Assembly: GCF_014205295.1 (NCBI RefSeq)
Contig: NZ_JACHNF010000001.1
Location: 1 to 64,000, forward strand
Reading direction: 5' to 3'
DNA length: 64,000 nt
Origin: Kribbella solani
Lineage (GTDB): Bacteria > Actinomycetota > Actinomycetes > Propionibacteriales > Kribbellaceae
The position numbers were made by a program, and so were the translations under genes. The notes beneath the pieces are model-generated. The model was given only the letters and a program-made list of their open reading frames with translations. It had not been told where the DNA came from and did not search any database. Shown piece by piece: positions 51,739-60,767 of this stretch (within the stretch, counting starts at the first letter, position 1; the number at the start of each line of letters is the position of its first letter).

Positions 51739-53145
51739 CTACGACGATGTGATGGGCAACGAGACCGACAGCGTGGTGCCTTCTCCAGAAGGGCTTTCGA
51801 CCACCAGCGTACCGCCGAGCGCGGCCACCCGGTCGTCCAGTCCGACCAGCCCGGAGCCCTTCGCCGGGTCCGCGCCGCCGATCCCGTCATCGCGTACGGA
51901 CAACACCAACCGATCGGTCGTCAAACGCGCAACGACGTGGACGACGGACGCGTCGGCGTGCTTTGCCGCGTTGGTGAGTGCCTCGGACACGACGTAGTAC
52001 GCGGCCGCCTCGATCGGTGCCGGCAGCCGGGTGCCGACGTCGATCCGGACCTCGACCGGCACCTTGGACCGGCGCGCGAGCATCCGCACCGCCGGCCCGA
52101 TCCCGCCCTGGGACAGGATCGCCGGATGGATGCCGCGGGCAAGTTCCCGGACCTCGTCCAGGGTCGCGGACAGGCCCTTGGCGACCTCGTCCAGTTCCTC
52201 GGCCTGCCCGTTCGGGCTGCCGGCCTGGATCGCGCGGACGTCCAGCGTCAGTGAGACCAGCCGCTGCTGGATGCCGTCGTGCAGGTCGCGTTCGATCTGC
52301 CGGCGGGTCTCGTCGGAGGACCGGACGATGCGGGCCCGGGACGCGGCCAGGTCGGCACTGGCGGCGCCGAGCGAACCGGCCATCGTGTTGAACGTCCGCT
52401 CCAGCGTGCGGATCTCGCCGACGCCGGTCTCGGGTACCCGGACCGCGAGGTCGCCAGCGGCCAGCCGGTTCGCCATCTCGGCCGTGACACGGACCGGGCG
52501 GACGATGGCGCGGGTCAGGTAGACCGCGAAGCCGAGCACGAGAACGACGGTGCCGGCCAGTCCCATCACTGCTGCCGCCACTGCCCGGTTGGCGATCATG
52601 TCGGTGTTCTGCTGTTCGGAACTGGACAGCTTCTGCTCCGAGCTGATCAAGGTGTCCAGTACCGACCGGATCGCCGCGACCCGGTTGGTGCCGTCCGCGG
52701 TGATGGCCGCGGTACGAGCCGAGTCCGGGTCTGCTCGGGATGCTTCGATCACGGGCAACGAGTAGTCCCGCAGGTACGAGGTGATGCGCTGGTCGGCCTG
52801 GTTCGCCCGTGCGACCTGGTCGGGGCTGTCGGCCACCAGTTGCTCCAGCGTCCCGGTCTGTGCCGGCAGTTGCGCGGCAGCGTCACGCCAGGGCTGCAGG
52901 AACTTCTCCTGGCCGGTGATGACGAAGTCACGCTGCCCGGTAGCCAGATCGCTCACCATCCGTTCCACCTGGTTCGCGCTGGTCAGTACGGCTCCGCTGT
53001 GTTGTGCCTGTTGCTCCGAAGCGCGCAGCCCTTGTACGGACACCAGCAGCACGACGAACCCGGAGCCGACCAGCACCATCAGCAGTCCGCTCGCGGTGAC
53101 CACTCGCCGCGCGACCCCACCCCTCGACTCGAAGCCGACGGTCAC
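51739..53145 (-). CDS. Sensor histidine kinase, CHASE3-HAMP-HisKA_3 type
   Basis: GTG 53145 starts a 468-residue protein. A membrane helix at about residues 17-37 precedes an extracytoplasmic CHASE3-like helical domain (to about 185) with TGQRDFVITGQEKFLQPW. A second helix (about 190-212), a HAMP linker, then the phosphoacceptor His in RQIERDLHDGIQQRL and the ATPase motif RDDGIGG with GSGLVGLDDRV follow. This is a NarX/DesK-type kinase. The start overlaps the response-regulator stop by one base (TAGTG), so kinase and regulator are one operon. Confidence 0.93.
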   Translation of the reverse strand: MTVGFESRGGVARRVVTASGLLMVLVGSGFVVLLVSVQGLRASEQQAQHSGAVLTSANQVERMVSDLATGQRDFVITGQEKFLQPWRDAAAQLPAQTGTLEQLVADSPDQVARANQADQRITSYLRDYSLPVIEASRADPDSARTAAITADGTNRVAAIRSVLDTLISSEQKLSSSEQQNTDMIANRAVAAAVMGLAGTVVLVLGFAVYLTRAIVRPVRVTAEMANRLAAGDLAVRVPETGVGEIRTLERTFNTMAGSLGAASADLAASRARIVRSSDETRRQIERDLHDGIQQRLVSLTLDVRAIQAGSPNGQAEELDEVAKGLSATLDEVRELARGIHPAILSQGGIGPAVRMLARRSKVPVEVRIDVGTRLPAPIEAAAYYVVSEALTNAAKHADASVVHVVARLTTDRLVLSVRDDGIGGADPAKGSGLVGLDDRVAALGGTLVVESPSGEGTTLSVSLPITSS

Positions 53146-53798
53146 TAGCGTCCGCCCAGGAACATCAGCACGGCCAGTACGCGCCGGTGGTCGTCGTCGG
53201 TCTCAGGCAGGTCCAGCTTGGTGAGGATGCTGCGGACGTGCTTCTCCACGGTCCCTTCGGTCACCCACAGCCGACGAGCCACACCGGCGTTGGACCGTCC
53301 TTCCGCGACCAGCGACAGCACCTGTCGCTCCCGCTCGCTCAGAGCAGCCAGCGGGTCGTTGCGATGCTGTGTGTCGACCAGCTCCTGCACTACTGCCGGA
53401 TCGACGACCGAGCCTCCCCGTGCAACGCGTCGCAGGCTCTCCAGGAACTCCTCTACGTCCGTCACACGGCTCTTGAGTAGGTAGCCCACACCGTGCCCGG
53501 CTGCCATCAGCTGCAGTGCATGCTCCACCTCGACGTGCGCCGACAGCAGCAGTACCGCTGTTTCCGGGTGCTCGCGCCGGATCACGTCCGCGGTGTCCAG
53601 TCCTTCGGTGGCGTGTCCTGGTGGCATCCGGATGTCGACGATGACCAGATCCGGGCCCTGGCCACGGACCATCTCCAGGAGCTCGGGTCCGTCTCCTGCG
53701 GTGCCGAGCACGCTGAAACCGGACCGGTCCAGCAGACTGGCGAGGCCTTCACGCAGCAGCACATCGTCGTCCGCTATCGCCACTCGGGTCCGGCTCAC
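53145..53798 (-). CDS. LuxR/NarL-family response regulator
   Basis: The 217-residue protein has a receiver domain (VAIADDDVLLREGL, phospho-Asp in LVIVDIRMPPG, Lys in YLLKSRV) and a C-terminal LuxR helix-turn-helix (LSERERQVLSLVAEGRSNAG, TVEKHVRSILTKLDL). It is the transcriptional partner of the downstream kinase. GTG 53798 is the start. The targets are not visible; the divergent or adjacent hydrolase and sugar importer are candidates by position only. Confidence 0.94.
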   Translation of the reverse strand: MSRTRVAIADDDVLLREGLASLLDRSGFSVLGTAGDGPELLEMVRGQGPDLVIVDIRMPPGHATEGLDTADVIRREHPETAVLLLSAHVEVEHALQLMAAGHGVGYLLKSRVTDVEEFLESLRRVARGGSVVDPAVVQELVDTQHRNDPLAALSERERQVLSLVAEGRSNAGVARRLWVTEGTVEKHVRSILTKLDLPETDDDHRRVLAVLMFLGGR

Positions 53799-53914
53799 GT
53801 CCTACCCCTGTCGCGGAGGTCCCTCATGCCTGGTGAATTCCAGTGTGGCACCGGATATTCACCAGGCAATCACCGTTACTCGCCGTACAGCTTCGGTGTC
53901 TCTGGGGTGTCGGC

Positions 53915-55009
53915 CTAGTGCCTGAAGAACTCGCGGACGAGGCGCCGTACGGTGTGGCTGGCGTGCGGTGCCGTACCGACCAGCTTGGTGCGCGCGGGCG
54001 TACTCATCAGACCCGCTTGCTGCAGCTGCGGAGCGAAGGCGGCGTAGTCGGTCCAGATCCAGTGGTTCGCGTGTGAGAGCTGTATGCGGCGGACCGGTCC
54101 ACCATGCGCCATCAGCGCCGACCAGGTGCGGTCGAACCGTGCATCGCGGAAGCCGTCCGTACCTGCCAGCAGCAGCGGCTTCCGGGTGCCGTGCTGGGCG
54201 ATCGGGTAGAGCTCACCGTCCAGCGTGTCCAGGTAGCCCTCCAAGTTGACCGCTGCGCGTACCAGTGGGTGCTCCAGCGCCACCGCAGCCGTCGCACCGC
54301 CGGCTGAGTGCCCATAGCACCCCACTCGCCGCAGGTCGATCGGTACGTGTAAGTCGGCCAGGTGATCCAGTACGAACCGCACGTCGGCGAACCGGGTGTC
54401 CATCATGATCCGTGACTGCACTGGGTCGCTCTGCACGTCGGGTGCGATCTCGATGACCCGCAGCCGCCCGTCCGGGAACACGACTTCGCTAGCTTCACCA
54501 GGGTGGTCGATCGTCACTACTACGAAGCCATGGCTGGCCAGGTCCTCGGCTACTGACGTGCCGATGGTGCGGGGGTCGGCTCCTCCTGGGCTGTAGAGCA
54601 GAGTGGGCCAGCGGCCGGGTGCGGTCGGCGCATCGACGTACGAATGGGTCAGTGTGGCCGCCCAGTCCACTCCACTGGCGGGGAGCTCCGGATGGAGCAG
54701 TCCGGCGTCCAGTCCCTTGAACACCTCTGCCCCGGCCGGTGCGAGCTGGGGAGCGCGGCGGTGGCCGCGTACGCCTGAGGCTGGGTAGAAGACGGTTAGT
54801 GCGAGCTCCCTGGTTGGTGCACCGTTCCACGGGTCGGTGCGGTGCGTGTCGGTGAGTGCTCGAGTGGTCGTGCCGACAGGCCATGGGCCGGTAGGAGCCG
54901 GCAGCCGCAGCTTCAGGTCAGTGGTCGCGGCGGCTGCTTGCAGGGGAAGGACGCCGGCCAATGACGCGGCGGTGGCGGTGCCGGCGGTGAGGAAGGTTCG
55001 TCGTCGCAT
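53915..55009 (-). CDS. Tat-exported alpha/beta hydrolase, PAF-acetylhydrolase-like
   Basis: The 364-residue protein has a Tat signal (MRRRTFLTAGTATAASLAG ending near residue 27) and an alpha/beta-hydrolase fold. The nucleophile Ser is in CYGHSAGGATAAVALEHPLV, a catalytic Asp lies in the AGTDGFRD region and the His in SHANHWIW. The oxyanion segment is LLYSPGG. It resembles bacterial platelet-activating-factor acetylhydrolase II-like esterases. The substrate is unknown. It is divergent from pafA with 159 bases between starts. Confidence 0.85.
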   Translation of the reverse strand: MRRRTFLTAGTATAASLAGVLPLQAAAATTDLKLRLPAPTGPWPVGTTTRALTDTHRTDPWNGAPTRELALTVFYPASGVRGHRRAPQLAPAGAEVFKGLDAGLLHPELPASGVDWAATLTHSYVDAPTAPGRWPTLLYSPGGADPRTIGTSVAEDLASHGFVVVTIDHPGEASEVVFPDGRLRVIEIAPDVQSDPVQSRIMMDTRFADVRFVLDHLADLHVPIDLRRVGCYGHSAGGATAAVALEHPLVRAAVNLEGYLDTLDGELYPIAQHGTRKPLLLAGTDGFRDARFDRTWSALMAHGGPVRRIQLSHANHWIWTDYAAFAPQLQQAGLMSTPARTKLVGTAPHASHTVRRLVREFFRH

Positions 55010-55168
55010 AGGACGACGCTGACAGCTTCGGTGCCGCCGATGTGGCGAGTGGGCCCGATCTCCACCCGGACCTCAGGCCCTGGGTGGAGAGCATCAAAGG
55101 GGTAACGCCGGGGACGGCGCGCCTGAGACAGGGGACGGTTGTCGGAGGGGCGCCGTAGTGTGGGTGAT

Positions 55169-56530
55169 GTGAACCGGCGAATCTTCGGTCTGGAGAACGA
55201 ATACGGCGTCACCTGTACGTTCCGCGGGCAGCGGCGGCTGACCCCGGACGAGGTGGCGCGGTATCTGTTTCGGCGGGTCGTGTCCTGGGGGCGGAGCAGC
55301 AACGTGTTCCTCCGCAACGGGGCCCGGCTCTACCTCGACGTGGGCTCCCACCCGGAGTACGCGACTGGTGAGTGCGACTCGGTCACCGACCTGATCGCGC
55401 ACGACAAGGCCGGTGAGCGGATCCTCGAGGGACTGCTGGTCGACGCGCAGAAGCGGCTGCACGACGAAGGCATCTTCGGCGACGTCTACCTGTTCAAGAA
55501 CAACACCGACTCGGCCGGCAACAGCTACGGCTGCCACGAGAACTACCTGGTCTCGCGGCACGGCGACTTCGCCAAGCTCGCCGACGTGCTGATCCCGTTC
55601 CTGGTCACCCGGCAACTGATCTGCGGCGCCGGCAAGGTGCTGCAGACGCCGCGCGGTGCCGTGTACTCGGTGTCCCAGCGCGCCGAGCACATCTGGGAGG
55701 GCGTGTCGTCAGCGACCACCCGGTCCCGGCCGATCATCAACACCCGCGACGAGCCGCACGCGGACGCCGAGCGGTTCCGCCGGCTGCACGTGATCGTCGG
55801 CGACTCGAACATGTCCGAGACCACGATGCTGCTCAAGGTGGCCAGCACCGACCTGGTACTGCGGATGATCGAGGCCGGCATCGTGATGCGCGACCTGACC
55901 CTCGACAACCCGATCCGGGCGATCCGCGAGATCAGCCACGACATGACCGGCCGCCGCGAGGTCCGGCTGGCGAACGGGCGCGAGGCGTCCGCGCTGGACA
56001 TCCAGACCGAGTACCTGACCAAGGCGCGTGACTTCGTCGACCGCCGCGAGCTGGGTACGCCCGCGGTGGAGCGGGCGCTGTCGCTGTGGGAGCGGACGCT
56101 GAAGGCGATCGAGTCCGGTGACCTGACCGGGATCGAGCGCGAGATCGACTGGGTGATCAAGTACCGGCTGATCGAGCGGTACCGCGCGCAGAACAACCTC
56201 GGCCTGGCGTCGCCGCGGGTGGCGCAGCTCGACCTGGCGTACCACGACATCCACCGGCCGCGCGGGCTGTACTACCTGCTCGAACGGAAGGGCGCGGTCA
56301 CCCGGGTCGTCGACGACCTGCGGGTGTTCGAGGCGAAGTCGGTGCCGCCGCAGACGACGCGGGCGCGGTTGCGCGGCGAGTTCATCAAGCGCGCGCAGGA
56401 GCGGCGCCGCGACTTCACCGTCGACTGGGTACACCTGAAGCTGAACGACCAGGCCCAGCGGACCGTCCTGTGCAAGGACCCCTTCAAGTCCCACGACGAA
56501 AGAGTCGAAAAGCTCATCGCGAGCATGTAG
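55169..56530 (+). CDS. pafA: Pup-protein ligase PafA
   Basis: GTG 55169 gives 453 residues starting [18 protein letters not shown], the exact family N-terminus; the frame from 55139 adds non-conserved residues. The glutamine-synthetase-like site includes the metal-binding Glu of GLENEYG and [28 protein letters not shown] and the C-terminal [14 protein letters not shown]. PafA ligates the ubiquitin-like Pup to lysines. A TAGTGT hexamer at 55156-55161, seven bases before the GTG, could give a leaderless message. The usual partners (dop, pup, prcBA) are not upstream. The 3' end is duplicated downstream. Confidence 0.96.
   Translation: MNRRIFGLENEYGVTCTFRGQRRLTPDEVARYLFRRVVSWGRSSNVFLRNGARLYLDVGSHPEYATGECDSVTDLIAHDKAGERILEGLLVDAQKRLHDEGIFGDVYLFKNNTDSAGNSYGCHENYLVSRHGDFAKLADVLIPFLVTRQLICGAGKVLQTPRGAVYSVSQRAEHIWEGVSSATTRSRPIINTRDEPHADAERFRRLHVIVGDSNMSETTMLLKVASTDLVLRMIEAGIVMRDLTLDNPIRAIREISHDMTGRREVRLANGREASALDIQTEYLTKARDFVDRRELGTPAVERALSLWERTLKAIESGDLTGIEREIDWVIKYRLIERYRAQNNLGLASPRVAQLDLAYHDIHRPRGLYYLLERKGAVTRVVDDLRVFEAKSVPPQTTRARLRGEFIKRAQERRRDFTVDWVHLKLNDQAQRTVLCKDPFKSHDERVEKLIASM
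56493..56528 (+). repeat. pafA 3'-end repeat, copy 1 (in the gene)
   Basis: These 36 bases encode [10 protein letters not shown] and the start of the final Met-stop of PafA. They match 56558-56593 at 35 positions. This copy is followed by TAG; the second is followed in frame by TGA. Confidence 0.9.
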
Positions 56531-56557
56531 AGAAGAAAAGACGGCTGGGGTTGGGGA

Positions 56558-56593
56558 ACGACGAAAGAGTCGAAAAGCTCATCGCCAGCATGT
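56558..56593 (+). repeat. pafA 3'-end repeat, copy 2 (downstream)
   Basis: A second copy of the pafA 3' end starting 29 bases after the first. It retains the reading frame for [11 protein letters not shown] and its own stop (TGA at 56593-56595) but has no start. It is either a relic of an earlier gene end or a duplicated attachment-like segment. Confidence 0.9.
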
Positions 56594-56785
56594 GAACGTT
56601 TAGTGAGCAACCGCGGGCAGCTGTTGAGCTGTTCGCGGTTGTTTCGCTGTCTGCTGGGCTTGATGTCCGGTTGTGGCCACGGTGATTGCAAGTGCGCGTA
56701 ACTTGAGCCCTTGTCGCAGTTGTGTGCACTGGCGAATACTCGTTCGCACGTCGGCGGATCTCTTCAGGAATACCGCCGATTCCCG

Positions 56786-56797
56786 TGAAACGATTCA
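56786..56797. promoter_or_regulatory. Possible LacI-family operator
   Basis: TGAAACGATTCA is a 10-of-12 palindrome 21 bases upstream of the glycosidase start, sharing TGAAACG with the operator at 36726. The position between promoter and gene fits a sugar-responsive repressor site. It is weak on sequence alone. Confidence 0.35.
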
Positions 56798-56818
56798 TTC
56801 TCCGGAAGGACATCGACG

Positions 56819-58183
56819 ATGACCTTGGAACCGACCGAGGCCGGCGGCTGGGACGCGCTGAGTCGCCGTAGGTTGCTGCAGTTGACCGGGGCAGGCGCGG
56901 GCGCGATGGCACTGGGTTCGCTGACTGCCGGCACCGCGAGCGCCGAGGAAGCCGGCACTGCCGATCGCGCCGGGCGGCCCAGGCCGGAACTGCTCAACGG
57001 ATCGACCTTCCCGGTCGGGCTGTGGGTACCGCCGCCGGCAGAGCAGACGACGCTTGCGCGCTACCGCGAAGTGACCGACGCGGGCTTCACCTTCGCGACC
57101 TCCGTCGAGCAGCCGCAGACCGTGGAGTTCCAGCGGCAGGTGCTGCGGCTCGCCGAGCAGGCCGGGCTCAAGTGGATTGCCACCGACGAGCGGCTCGTCA
57201 ACATCTACAACCAGCAGCCGCCGGAGCAGTGGGGCCGAGTGGTCGAGTCAGTGGTCGCGGACTACCGGCGCTACCCGGCCTGGGCCGGTTTCTACCTGTG
57301 GGACGAGCCCAACGCCGGCGTCTTCACCAACATCGGGAAGGTCGCCGCGCAGATCCGGCGAGCCGCGCCGACGAAGCTCCCGTACGTCAACCTGTTCCCG
57401 ACCTACGCCAACGCGCAGCAGCTGGGCGCACCGACGTACGAGGCCTATCTCGACCGCTACGTCGACGAGGCCAACCCGGAGTACATGTCCTACGACCACT
57501 ACTCCGTGCTGAAGCCGGACGGCGTGACCCCCGACTTCTTCATCAACCTGGCGGCGGTCCGGAACAAGTCCCTGGCCACCGGGCTGCCGACCTGGGCGTT
57601 CATCCTGAGCTGCGAGCACAACCGGTACCGGCTGCCGAGCGAGGCCGACCTGTACTGGCAGATCAACGTGAACCTCGCGTACGGCGCCAAGGGGATCCAG
57701 TACTTCACGTACTGGACGCCGAAGTACGACGAGTACATCGAGGCCCTGATCAGCAAGGCCGGCGAGCGTACGCCGCTCTACTACTGGGCGCAGAAGATCA
57801 ACCGTACGCACCTGGCCACCGTCGGCGCCGAGCTGCTGTCGTTGGTGTCGGAGACTGTCACGCACGCGAACGAGCCGAACCTGCCGGCCGGCGCGGCCGG
57901 CTTCACCGCCGACGCCTGGACCGCCGGCGCGCAGGGTTCGGCAGTCATCGTGAGCCGGTTCCGTGCCGGACACGGTAACCAGCCCCACCGCTGGCTGCTG
58001 GTGACAAACGGCAGCTCCTCCGCGACGGCGACCTCGTCGCTGACCCTGGGCGCCGGTGTACGGGCGGACGAGTTCAGGCCGACGTCACGCGAGTACACCC
58101 CTGTCCGTACGAGCGGAGGCGTCCTCCCGGTGCAGCTGGCTCCTGGTATGGCCAGGTTGTTCCGCCTGACGAAGGCGCACTGA
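56819..58183 (+). CDS. Tat-exported glycosidase-like TIM-barrel protein
   Basis: ATG 56819 follows GGAAGGA by eight bases. The 454-residue product has a Tat signal (SRRRLLQLTGAGAGAMALG, then Ala-rich to about residue 42). A barrel domain has FPVGLWVPPP, WAGFYLWDEPNAGVF with a probable acid/base Glu, MSYDHYSVLKPDG and GIQYFTYWTP, a pattern like GH42/GH5-type clan A enzymes. The last 90 residues form a beta-sandwich. The exact family and substrate are not clear. The gene lies between fragments of the pafA 3' end, suggesting it arrived as a cassette. Confidence 0.78.
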   Translation: MTLEPTEAGGWDALSRRRLLQLTGAGAGAMALGSLTAGTASAEEAGTADRAGRPRPELLNGSTFPVGLWVPPPAEQTTLARYREVTDAGFTFATSVEQPQTVEFQRQVLRLAEQAGLKWIATDERLVNIYNQQPPEQWGRVVESVVADYRRYPAWAGFYLWDEPNAGVFTNIGKVAAQIRRAAPTKLPYVNLFPTYANAQQLGAPTYEAYLDRYVDEANPEYMSYDHYSVLKPDGVTPDFFINLAAVRNKSLATGLPTWAFILSCEHNRYRLPSEADLYWQINVNLAYGAKGIQYFTYWTPKYDEYIEALISKAGERTPLYYWAQKINRTHLATVGAELLSLVSETVTHANEPNLPAGAAGFTADAWTAGAQGSAVIVSRFRAGHGNQPHRWLLVTNGSSSATATSSLTLGAGVRADEFRPTSREYTPVRTSGGVLPVQLAPGMARLFRLTKAH

Positions 58184-58188
58184 TGCGG

Positions 58189-58221
58189 GCGAGCCTGCCG
58201 GGGGCGCTCCGGCAGGCTCGC
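58189..58221 (+). terminator. Terminator hairpin of the glycosidase gene
   Basis: GCGAGCCTGCCGG (58189-58201) and its perfect complement at 58209-58221 enclose a seven-base loop, five bases after the stop codon. It is a strong 13-bp stem followed by CACCCC and no T-tract. Confidence 0.75.
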
Positions 58222-58256
58222 ACCCCTTCAAGTCCCTACAACGAAGGTCATGTAGG
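58222..58256 (+). repeat. Decayed third fragment of the pafA 3' end
   Basis: ACCCCTTCAAGTCCC at 58222-58236 is identical to 56478-56492 inside pafA. It continues as TACAACGAAGGTCATGTAG, which resembles the pafA end (ACGACGAAAGAGTC then GCATGTAG) with an internal deletion. It directly follows the glycosidase terminator. Confidence 0.65.
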
Positions 58257-58306
58257 TGTGGGCTAAATGCAGTGCTGGATTGTCGTGCGCTGGTTAGAAC
58301 GAGCAC

Positions 58307-59581
58307 ATGTCGATTGTCGAGGTGCGGCCGATCACGGCTGATGAAGCCAAGGAGTACCTGCGCGTACTGCCGTACGTGAATGGGTTTCCGCAGGAAGAGC
58401 CTGAGCCGTCGGCCTGGTACGCCGGGCAGGCGGCCTGGCCGCCGCAGGTACCAGCGACCGAGGCCGACCTCGAGCGGCACGCGGCTGGGGTGCAGGTGGA
58501 CTGGTTCCGCCCGCAGGCCGCGTTCGTGGACGGGAAGCTCGCCGGTGGGTCGGCGATCGTGTCTGTTGAGCTGACTGTTCCAGGCGGCCGGCAGGTCGCT
58601 CTGGGCGGCGTGACCTCGACAGCTGTCCTGCCGACGTACCGACGGCGCGGACTGCTCCGGCAGATCATGTCCGCGATGCTGGCGGACTGCCGGGAACGCG
58701 GTGAGTTCCTGGCCGGGCTCAGTGCGAGCGAGGGCACCATCTACGGGCGGTACGGGTTCGCACCGGCGACGTTCCAGCATCGGTGGGAGGTGCAGCGTGC
58801 TGACGCCGCATTCCGGACCGACTTCACCGACCCCGGCACACTCGACCTGATCGACGGTGCGGCTGCCGCCGAGGTGTGGCCGGTGCTACACGAGCAGGTC
58901 CGCGCCGAGCGAGTAGGGGAGATCAGCCCGCTACCGGGCAAGTGGACCGGCTTGGCCAGTGGCGGACTGCCGGCAGACGGGTCCGGCCCGGCACACCACC
59001 TGGTACATCGTGACGCCAGGGGAGTGGTGGATGGCGCAGCGATCTTCCGGCTGCCGTGGTCACCCGATGCGGCGCAGGCCGGCGTACTGCAGGTGGAGGC
59101 GTTCGAGTCGCTGACGTTTGACGCGTACCGGGCGCTCTGGGGGTTGCTGCTCGACTTCGACCTCACCAAACGAGTAGTGGCGGCACGTCGGCCAGTGGAC
59201 GAGCCGCTGCGCTGGATGCTGACCAATCCGCGCGCACTGAAGCTCAAACTGACCCGGGACAACCTGTGGCTGCGGATCCTCGACGTACCGGCTGCGCTCG
59301 AGGCACGGACGTACGCCACCACGGACACGCTGGTACTGGAGGTCGACTCCGGCCGTTGGCTACTGGACGCCGGACCAGACGGGGCCAGCTGTACTGCTAC
59401 TGACCGACCTGCTGACCTCACACTGAGTGTGAACGAGCTGGGTTCGCTGTACCTCGGTGGCGTACGCGCCGGCGAACTGGCCTATTCCAACCGCATCACC
59501 GCGTACACGCCCAACGCCTTGTCCCGGCTGGACGCACTGCTGCGACCGGATCGCGCCCCGCACAACGCCGTCGGTTTCTGA
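58307..59581 (+). CDS. Eis-like GNAT N-acetyltransferase
   Basis: The 424-residue protein has two GNAT-type halves and a sterol-carrier-like C-terminal domain, the Eis architecture. VTSTAVLPTYRRRGLLRQIM contains the acetyl-CoA-binding VxVxPxxRxxG equivalent, and SEGTIYGRYGF holds the catalytic Tyr. The C-terminal residue is Phe, whose carboxylate serves as base in Eis. Eis enzymes acetylate amines, including aminoglycosides. The start is ATG 58307 with a weak ribosome binding site. The substrate here is unknown. Confidence 0.9.
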   Translation: MSIVEVRPITADEAKEYLRVLPYVNGFPQEEPEPSAWYAGQAAWPPQVPATEADLERHAAGVQVDWFRPQAAFVDGKLAGGSAIVSVELTVPGGRQVALGGVTSTAVLPTYRRRGLLRQIMSAMLADCRERGEFLAGLSASEGTIYGRYGFAPATFQHRWEVQRADAAFRTDFTDPGTLDLIDGAAAAEVWPVLHEQVRAERVGEISPLPGKWTGLASGGLPADGSGPAHHLVHRDARGVVDGAAIFRLPWSPDAAQAGVLQVEAFESLTFDAYRALWGLLLDFDLTKRVVAARRPVDEPLRWMLTNPRALKLKLTRDNLWLRILDVPAALEARTYATTDTLVLEVDSGRWLLDAGPDGASCTATDRPADLTLSVNELGSLYLGGVRAGELAYSNRITAYTPNALSRLDALLRPDRAPHNAVGF

Positions 59582-59724
59582 CCGGCGTGACTGTACGTGC
59601 TGTGACGCAACGGTGACGCGACCGCCCAGCCCCACGGTTGAACCAGCAAGCTAGGCTGGCCCGCGTTGTTGACCGGAGAGGCGAGCGGCGCACCCGCGCC
59701 GGGATGGTTCGAGGTGCTGGTTTC

Positions 59725-60696
59725 GTGCGCAAGTTGTTGAGTCTGGTCGTGGTCGCGGCACTGGGGTCGTCCCTGGTGGCGTGCGGATCGGGCAAGAAGG
59801 ACGATTTCGGGGCCGCCGGGATCAAGGTGACCGCGGACTTCGGGCAGAAGCCGACCATCACCCACCGCGACGGTGACCCGGACAAGCAGCTGGTCACCGA
59901 GGTGCTGAAGCAGGGCGACGGCCCCGAGGTGAAGAAGGGCGAGCTGCTCACCGCGAACTACATCGGCCAGATCTGGCGCGACGGCAAGGTCTTCGACAAC
60001 TCGTACGACCGCGGCGCGCCGTCGTCGTTCCCGATCGGCGTCGGCGGCGTCATCACCGGCTGGGACGAGGGCCTGGTCGGCAAGAAGATCGGCAGCCGGG
60101 TACTGCTCTCGATCCCGTCCGACAAGGGCTACAAGGCGGCCGGCAACGAGAAGGCCGGGATCAAGGGCGACGACACGCTGATCTTCGTCGTCGACCTGGT
60201 CGGCGCGGCCGCCAACGACACCCCGCTCGAGGCGAACCCGGTGACCCCGTCGGCTCCGACCAAGATCAAGGTCAGCGGCGCGCTGAACGCCGAGCCGAAG
60301 GTGACCGTCGACGCCGGCACCAAGCCGCCCGCGAAGCCGGGCAAGCCGGTCGTGTTCGCGCTCGGCAAGGGCAAGCCGATCGAGAAGGGCAGCCAGCTGG
60401 TCGGCCGCTACGTCGTCTACGACTACGCCGGCAAGAAGCAGGCGAGCACCTGGGACGGTCAGCCGGCCGCCAACGGCCAGCCCGCGCAGCCGGGCGCCCC
60501 GACCGACCAGCTCCAGGTGGGTCCCAGCCCGACCGGTCAGACCGGTTCGCTGGACGGCCTGGCCGGTATCCCGATCGGCAGCCGCGTCCTGGTCGAGCTC
60601 CCGCCGTCGAAGGACCAGGCCGGCAAGGCGATCAACGCCTTCGCCGTGATCGACATCCTGAACGCCTTCCCGGCCCCGAAGCAGACCGGGCAGTAG
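59725..60696 (+). CDS. FKBP-type peptidyl-prolyl isomerase lipoprotein
   Basis: GTG 59725 with GAGGTG eight bases upstream gives 323 residues starting MRKLLSLVVVAALGSSLVAC, a lipoprotein signal with Cys at residue 20. The first FKBP domain (about 50-165) has KGELLTANYIGQIWRDGKVF and VGGVITGWDEGLVGKKIGSR, with the catalytic aromatic and Asp residues. A second, degenerate FKBP-like domain follows, with LVGRYVVYDYAG and IPIGSRVLVELPP. It is an extracytoplasmic folding enzyme. In other actinobacteria it lies between pafA and pafBC, which fits its place here. Confidence 0.92.
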   Translation: MRKLLSLVVVAALGSSLVACGSGKKDDFGAAGIKVTADFGQKPTITHRDGDPDKQLVTEVLKQGDGPEVKKGELLTANYIGQIWRDGKVFDNSYDRGAPSSFPIGVGGVITGWDEGLVGKKIGSRVLLSIPSDKGYKAAGNEKAGIKGDDTLIFVVDLVGAAANDTPLEANPVTPSAPTKIKVSGALNAEPKVTVDAGTKPPAKPGKPVVFALGKGKPIEKGSQLVGRYVVYDYAGKKQASTWDGQPAANGQPAQPGAPTDQLQVGPSPTGQTGSLDGLAGIPIGSRVLVELPPSKDQAGKAINAFAVIDILNAFPAPKQTGQ

Positions 60697-60716
60697 CCTC
60701 AGTAGCTTCAGCAAAC

Positions 60717-60751
60717 CGAAGGACCGGCTCCATTTCGGAGCCGGTCCTTCG
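60717..60751. terminator. Bidirectional terminator between convergent genes
   Basis: CGAAGGACCGGCTCC (60717-60731) and its perfect complement (60737-60751) enclose ATTTC. The 15-bp stem lies 21 bases after the FKBP stop and 17 bases before the end of the opposing gene, so it can serve both. Confidence 0.88.
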
Positions 60752-60767
60752 CTTTACCCGAACGGCC

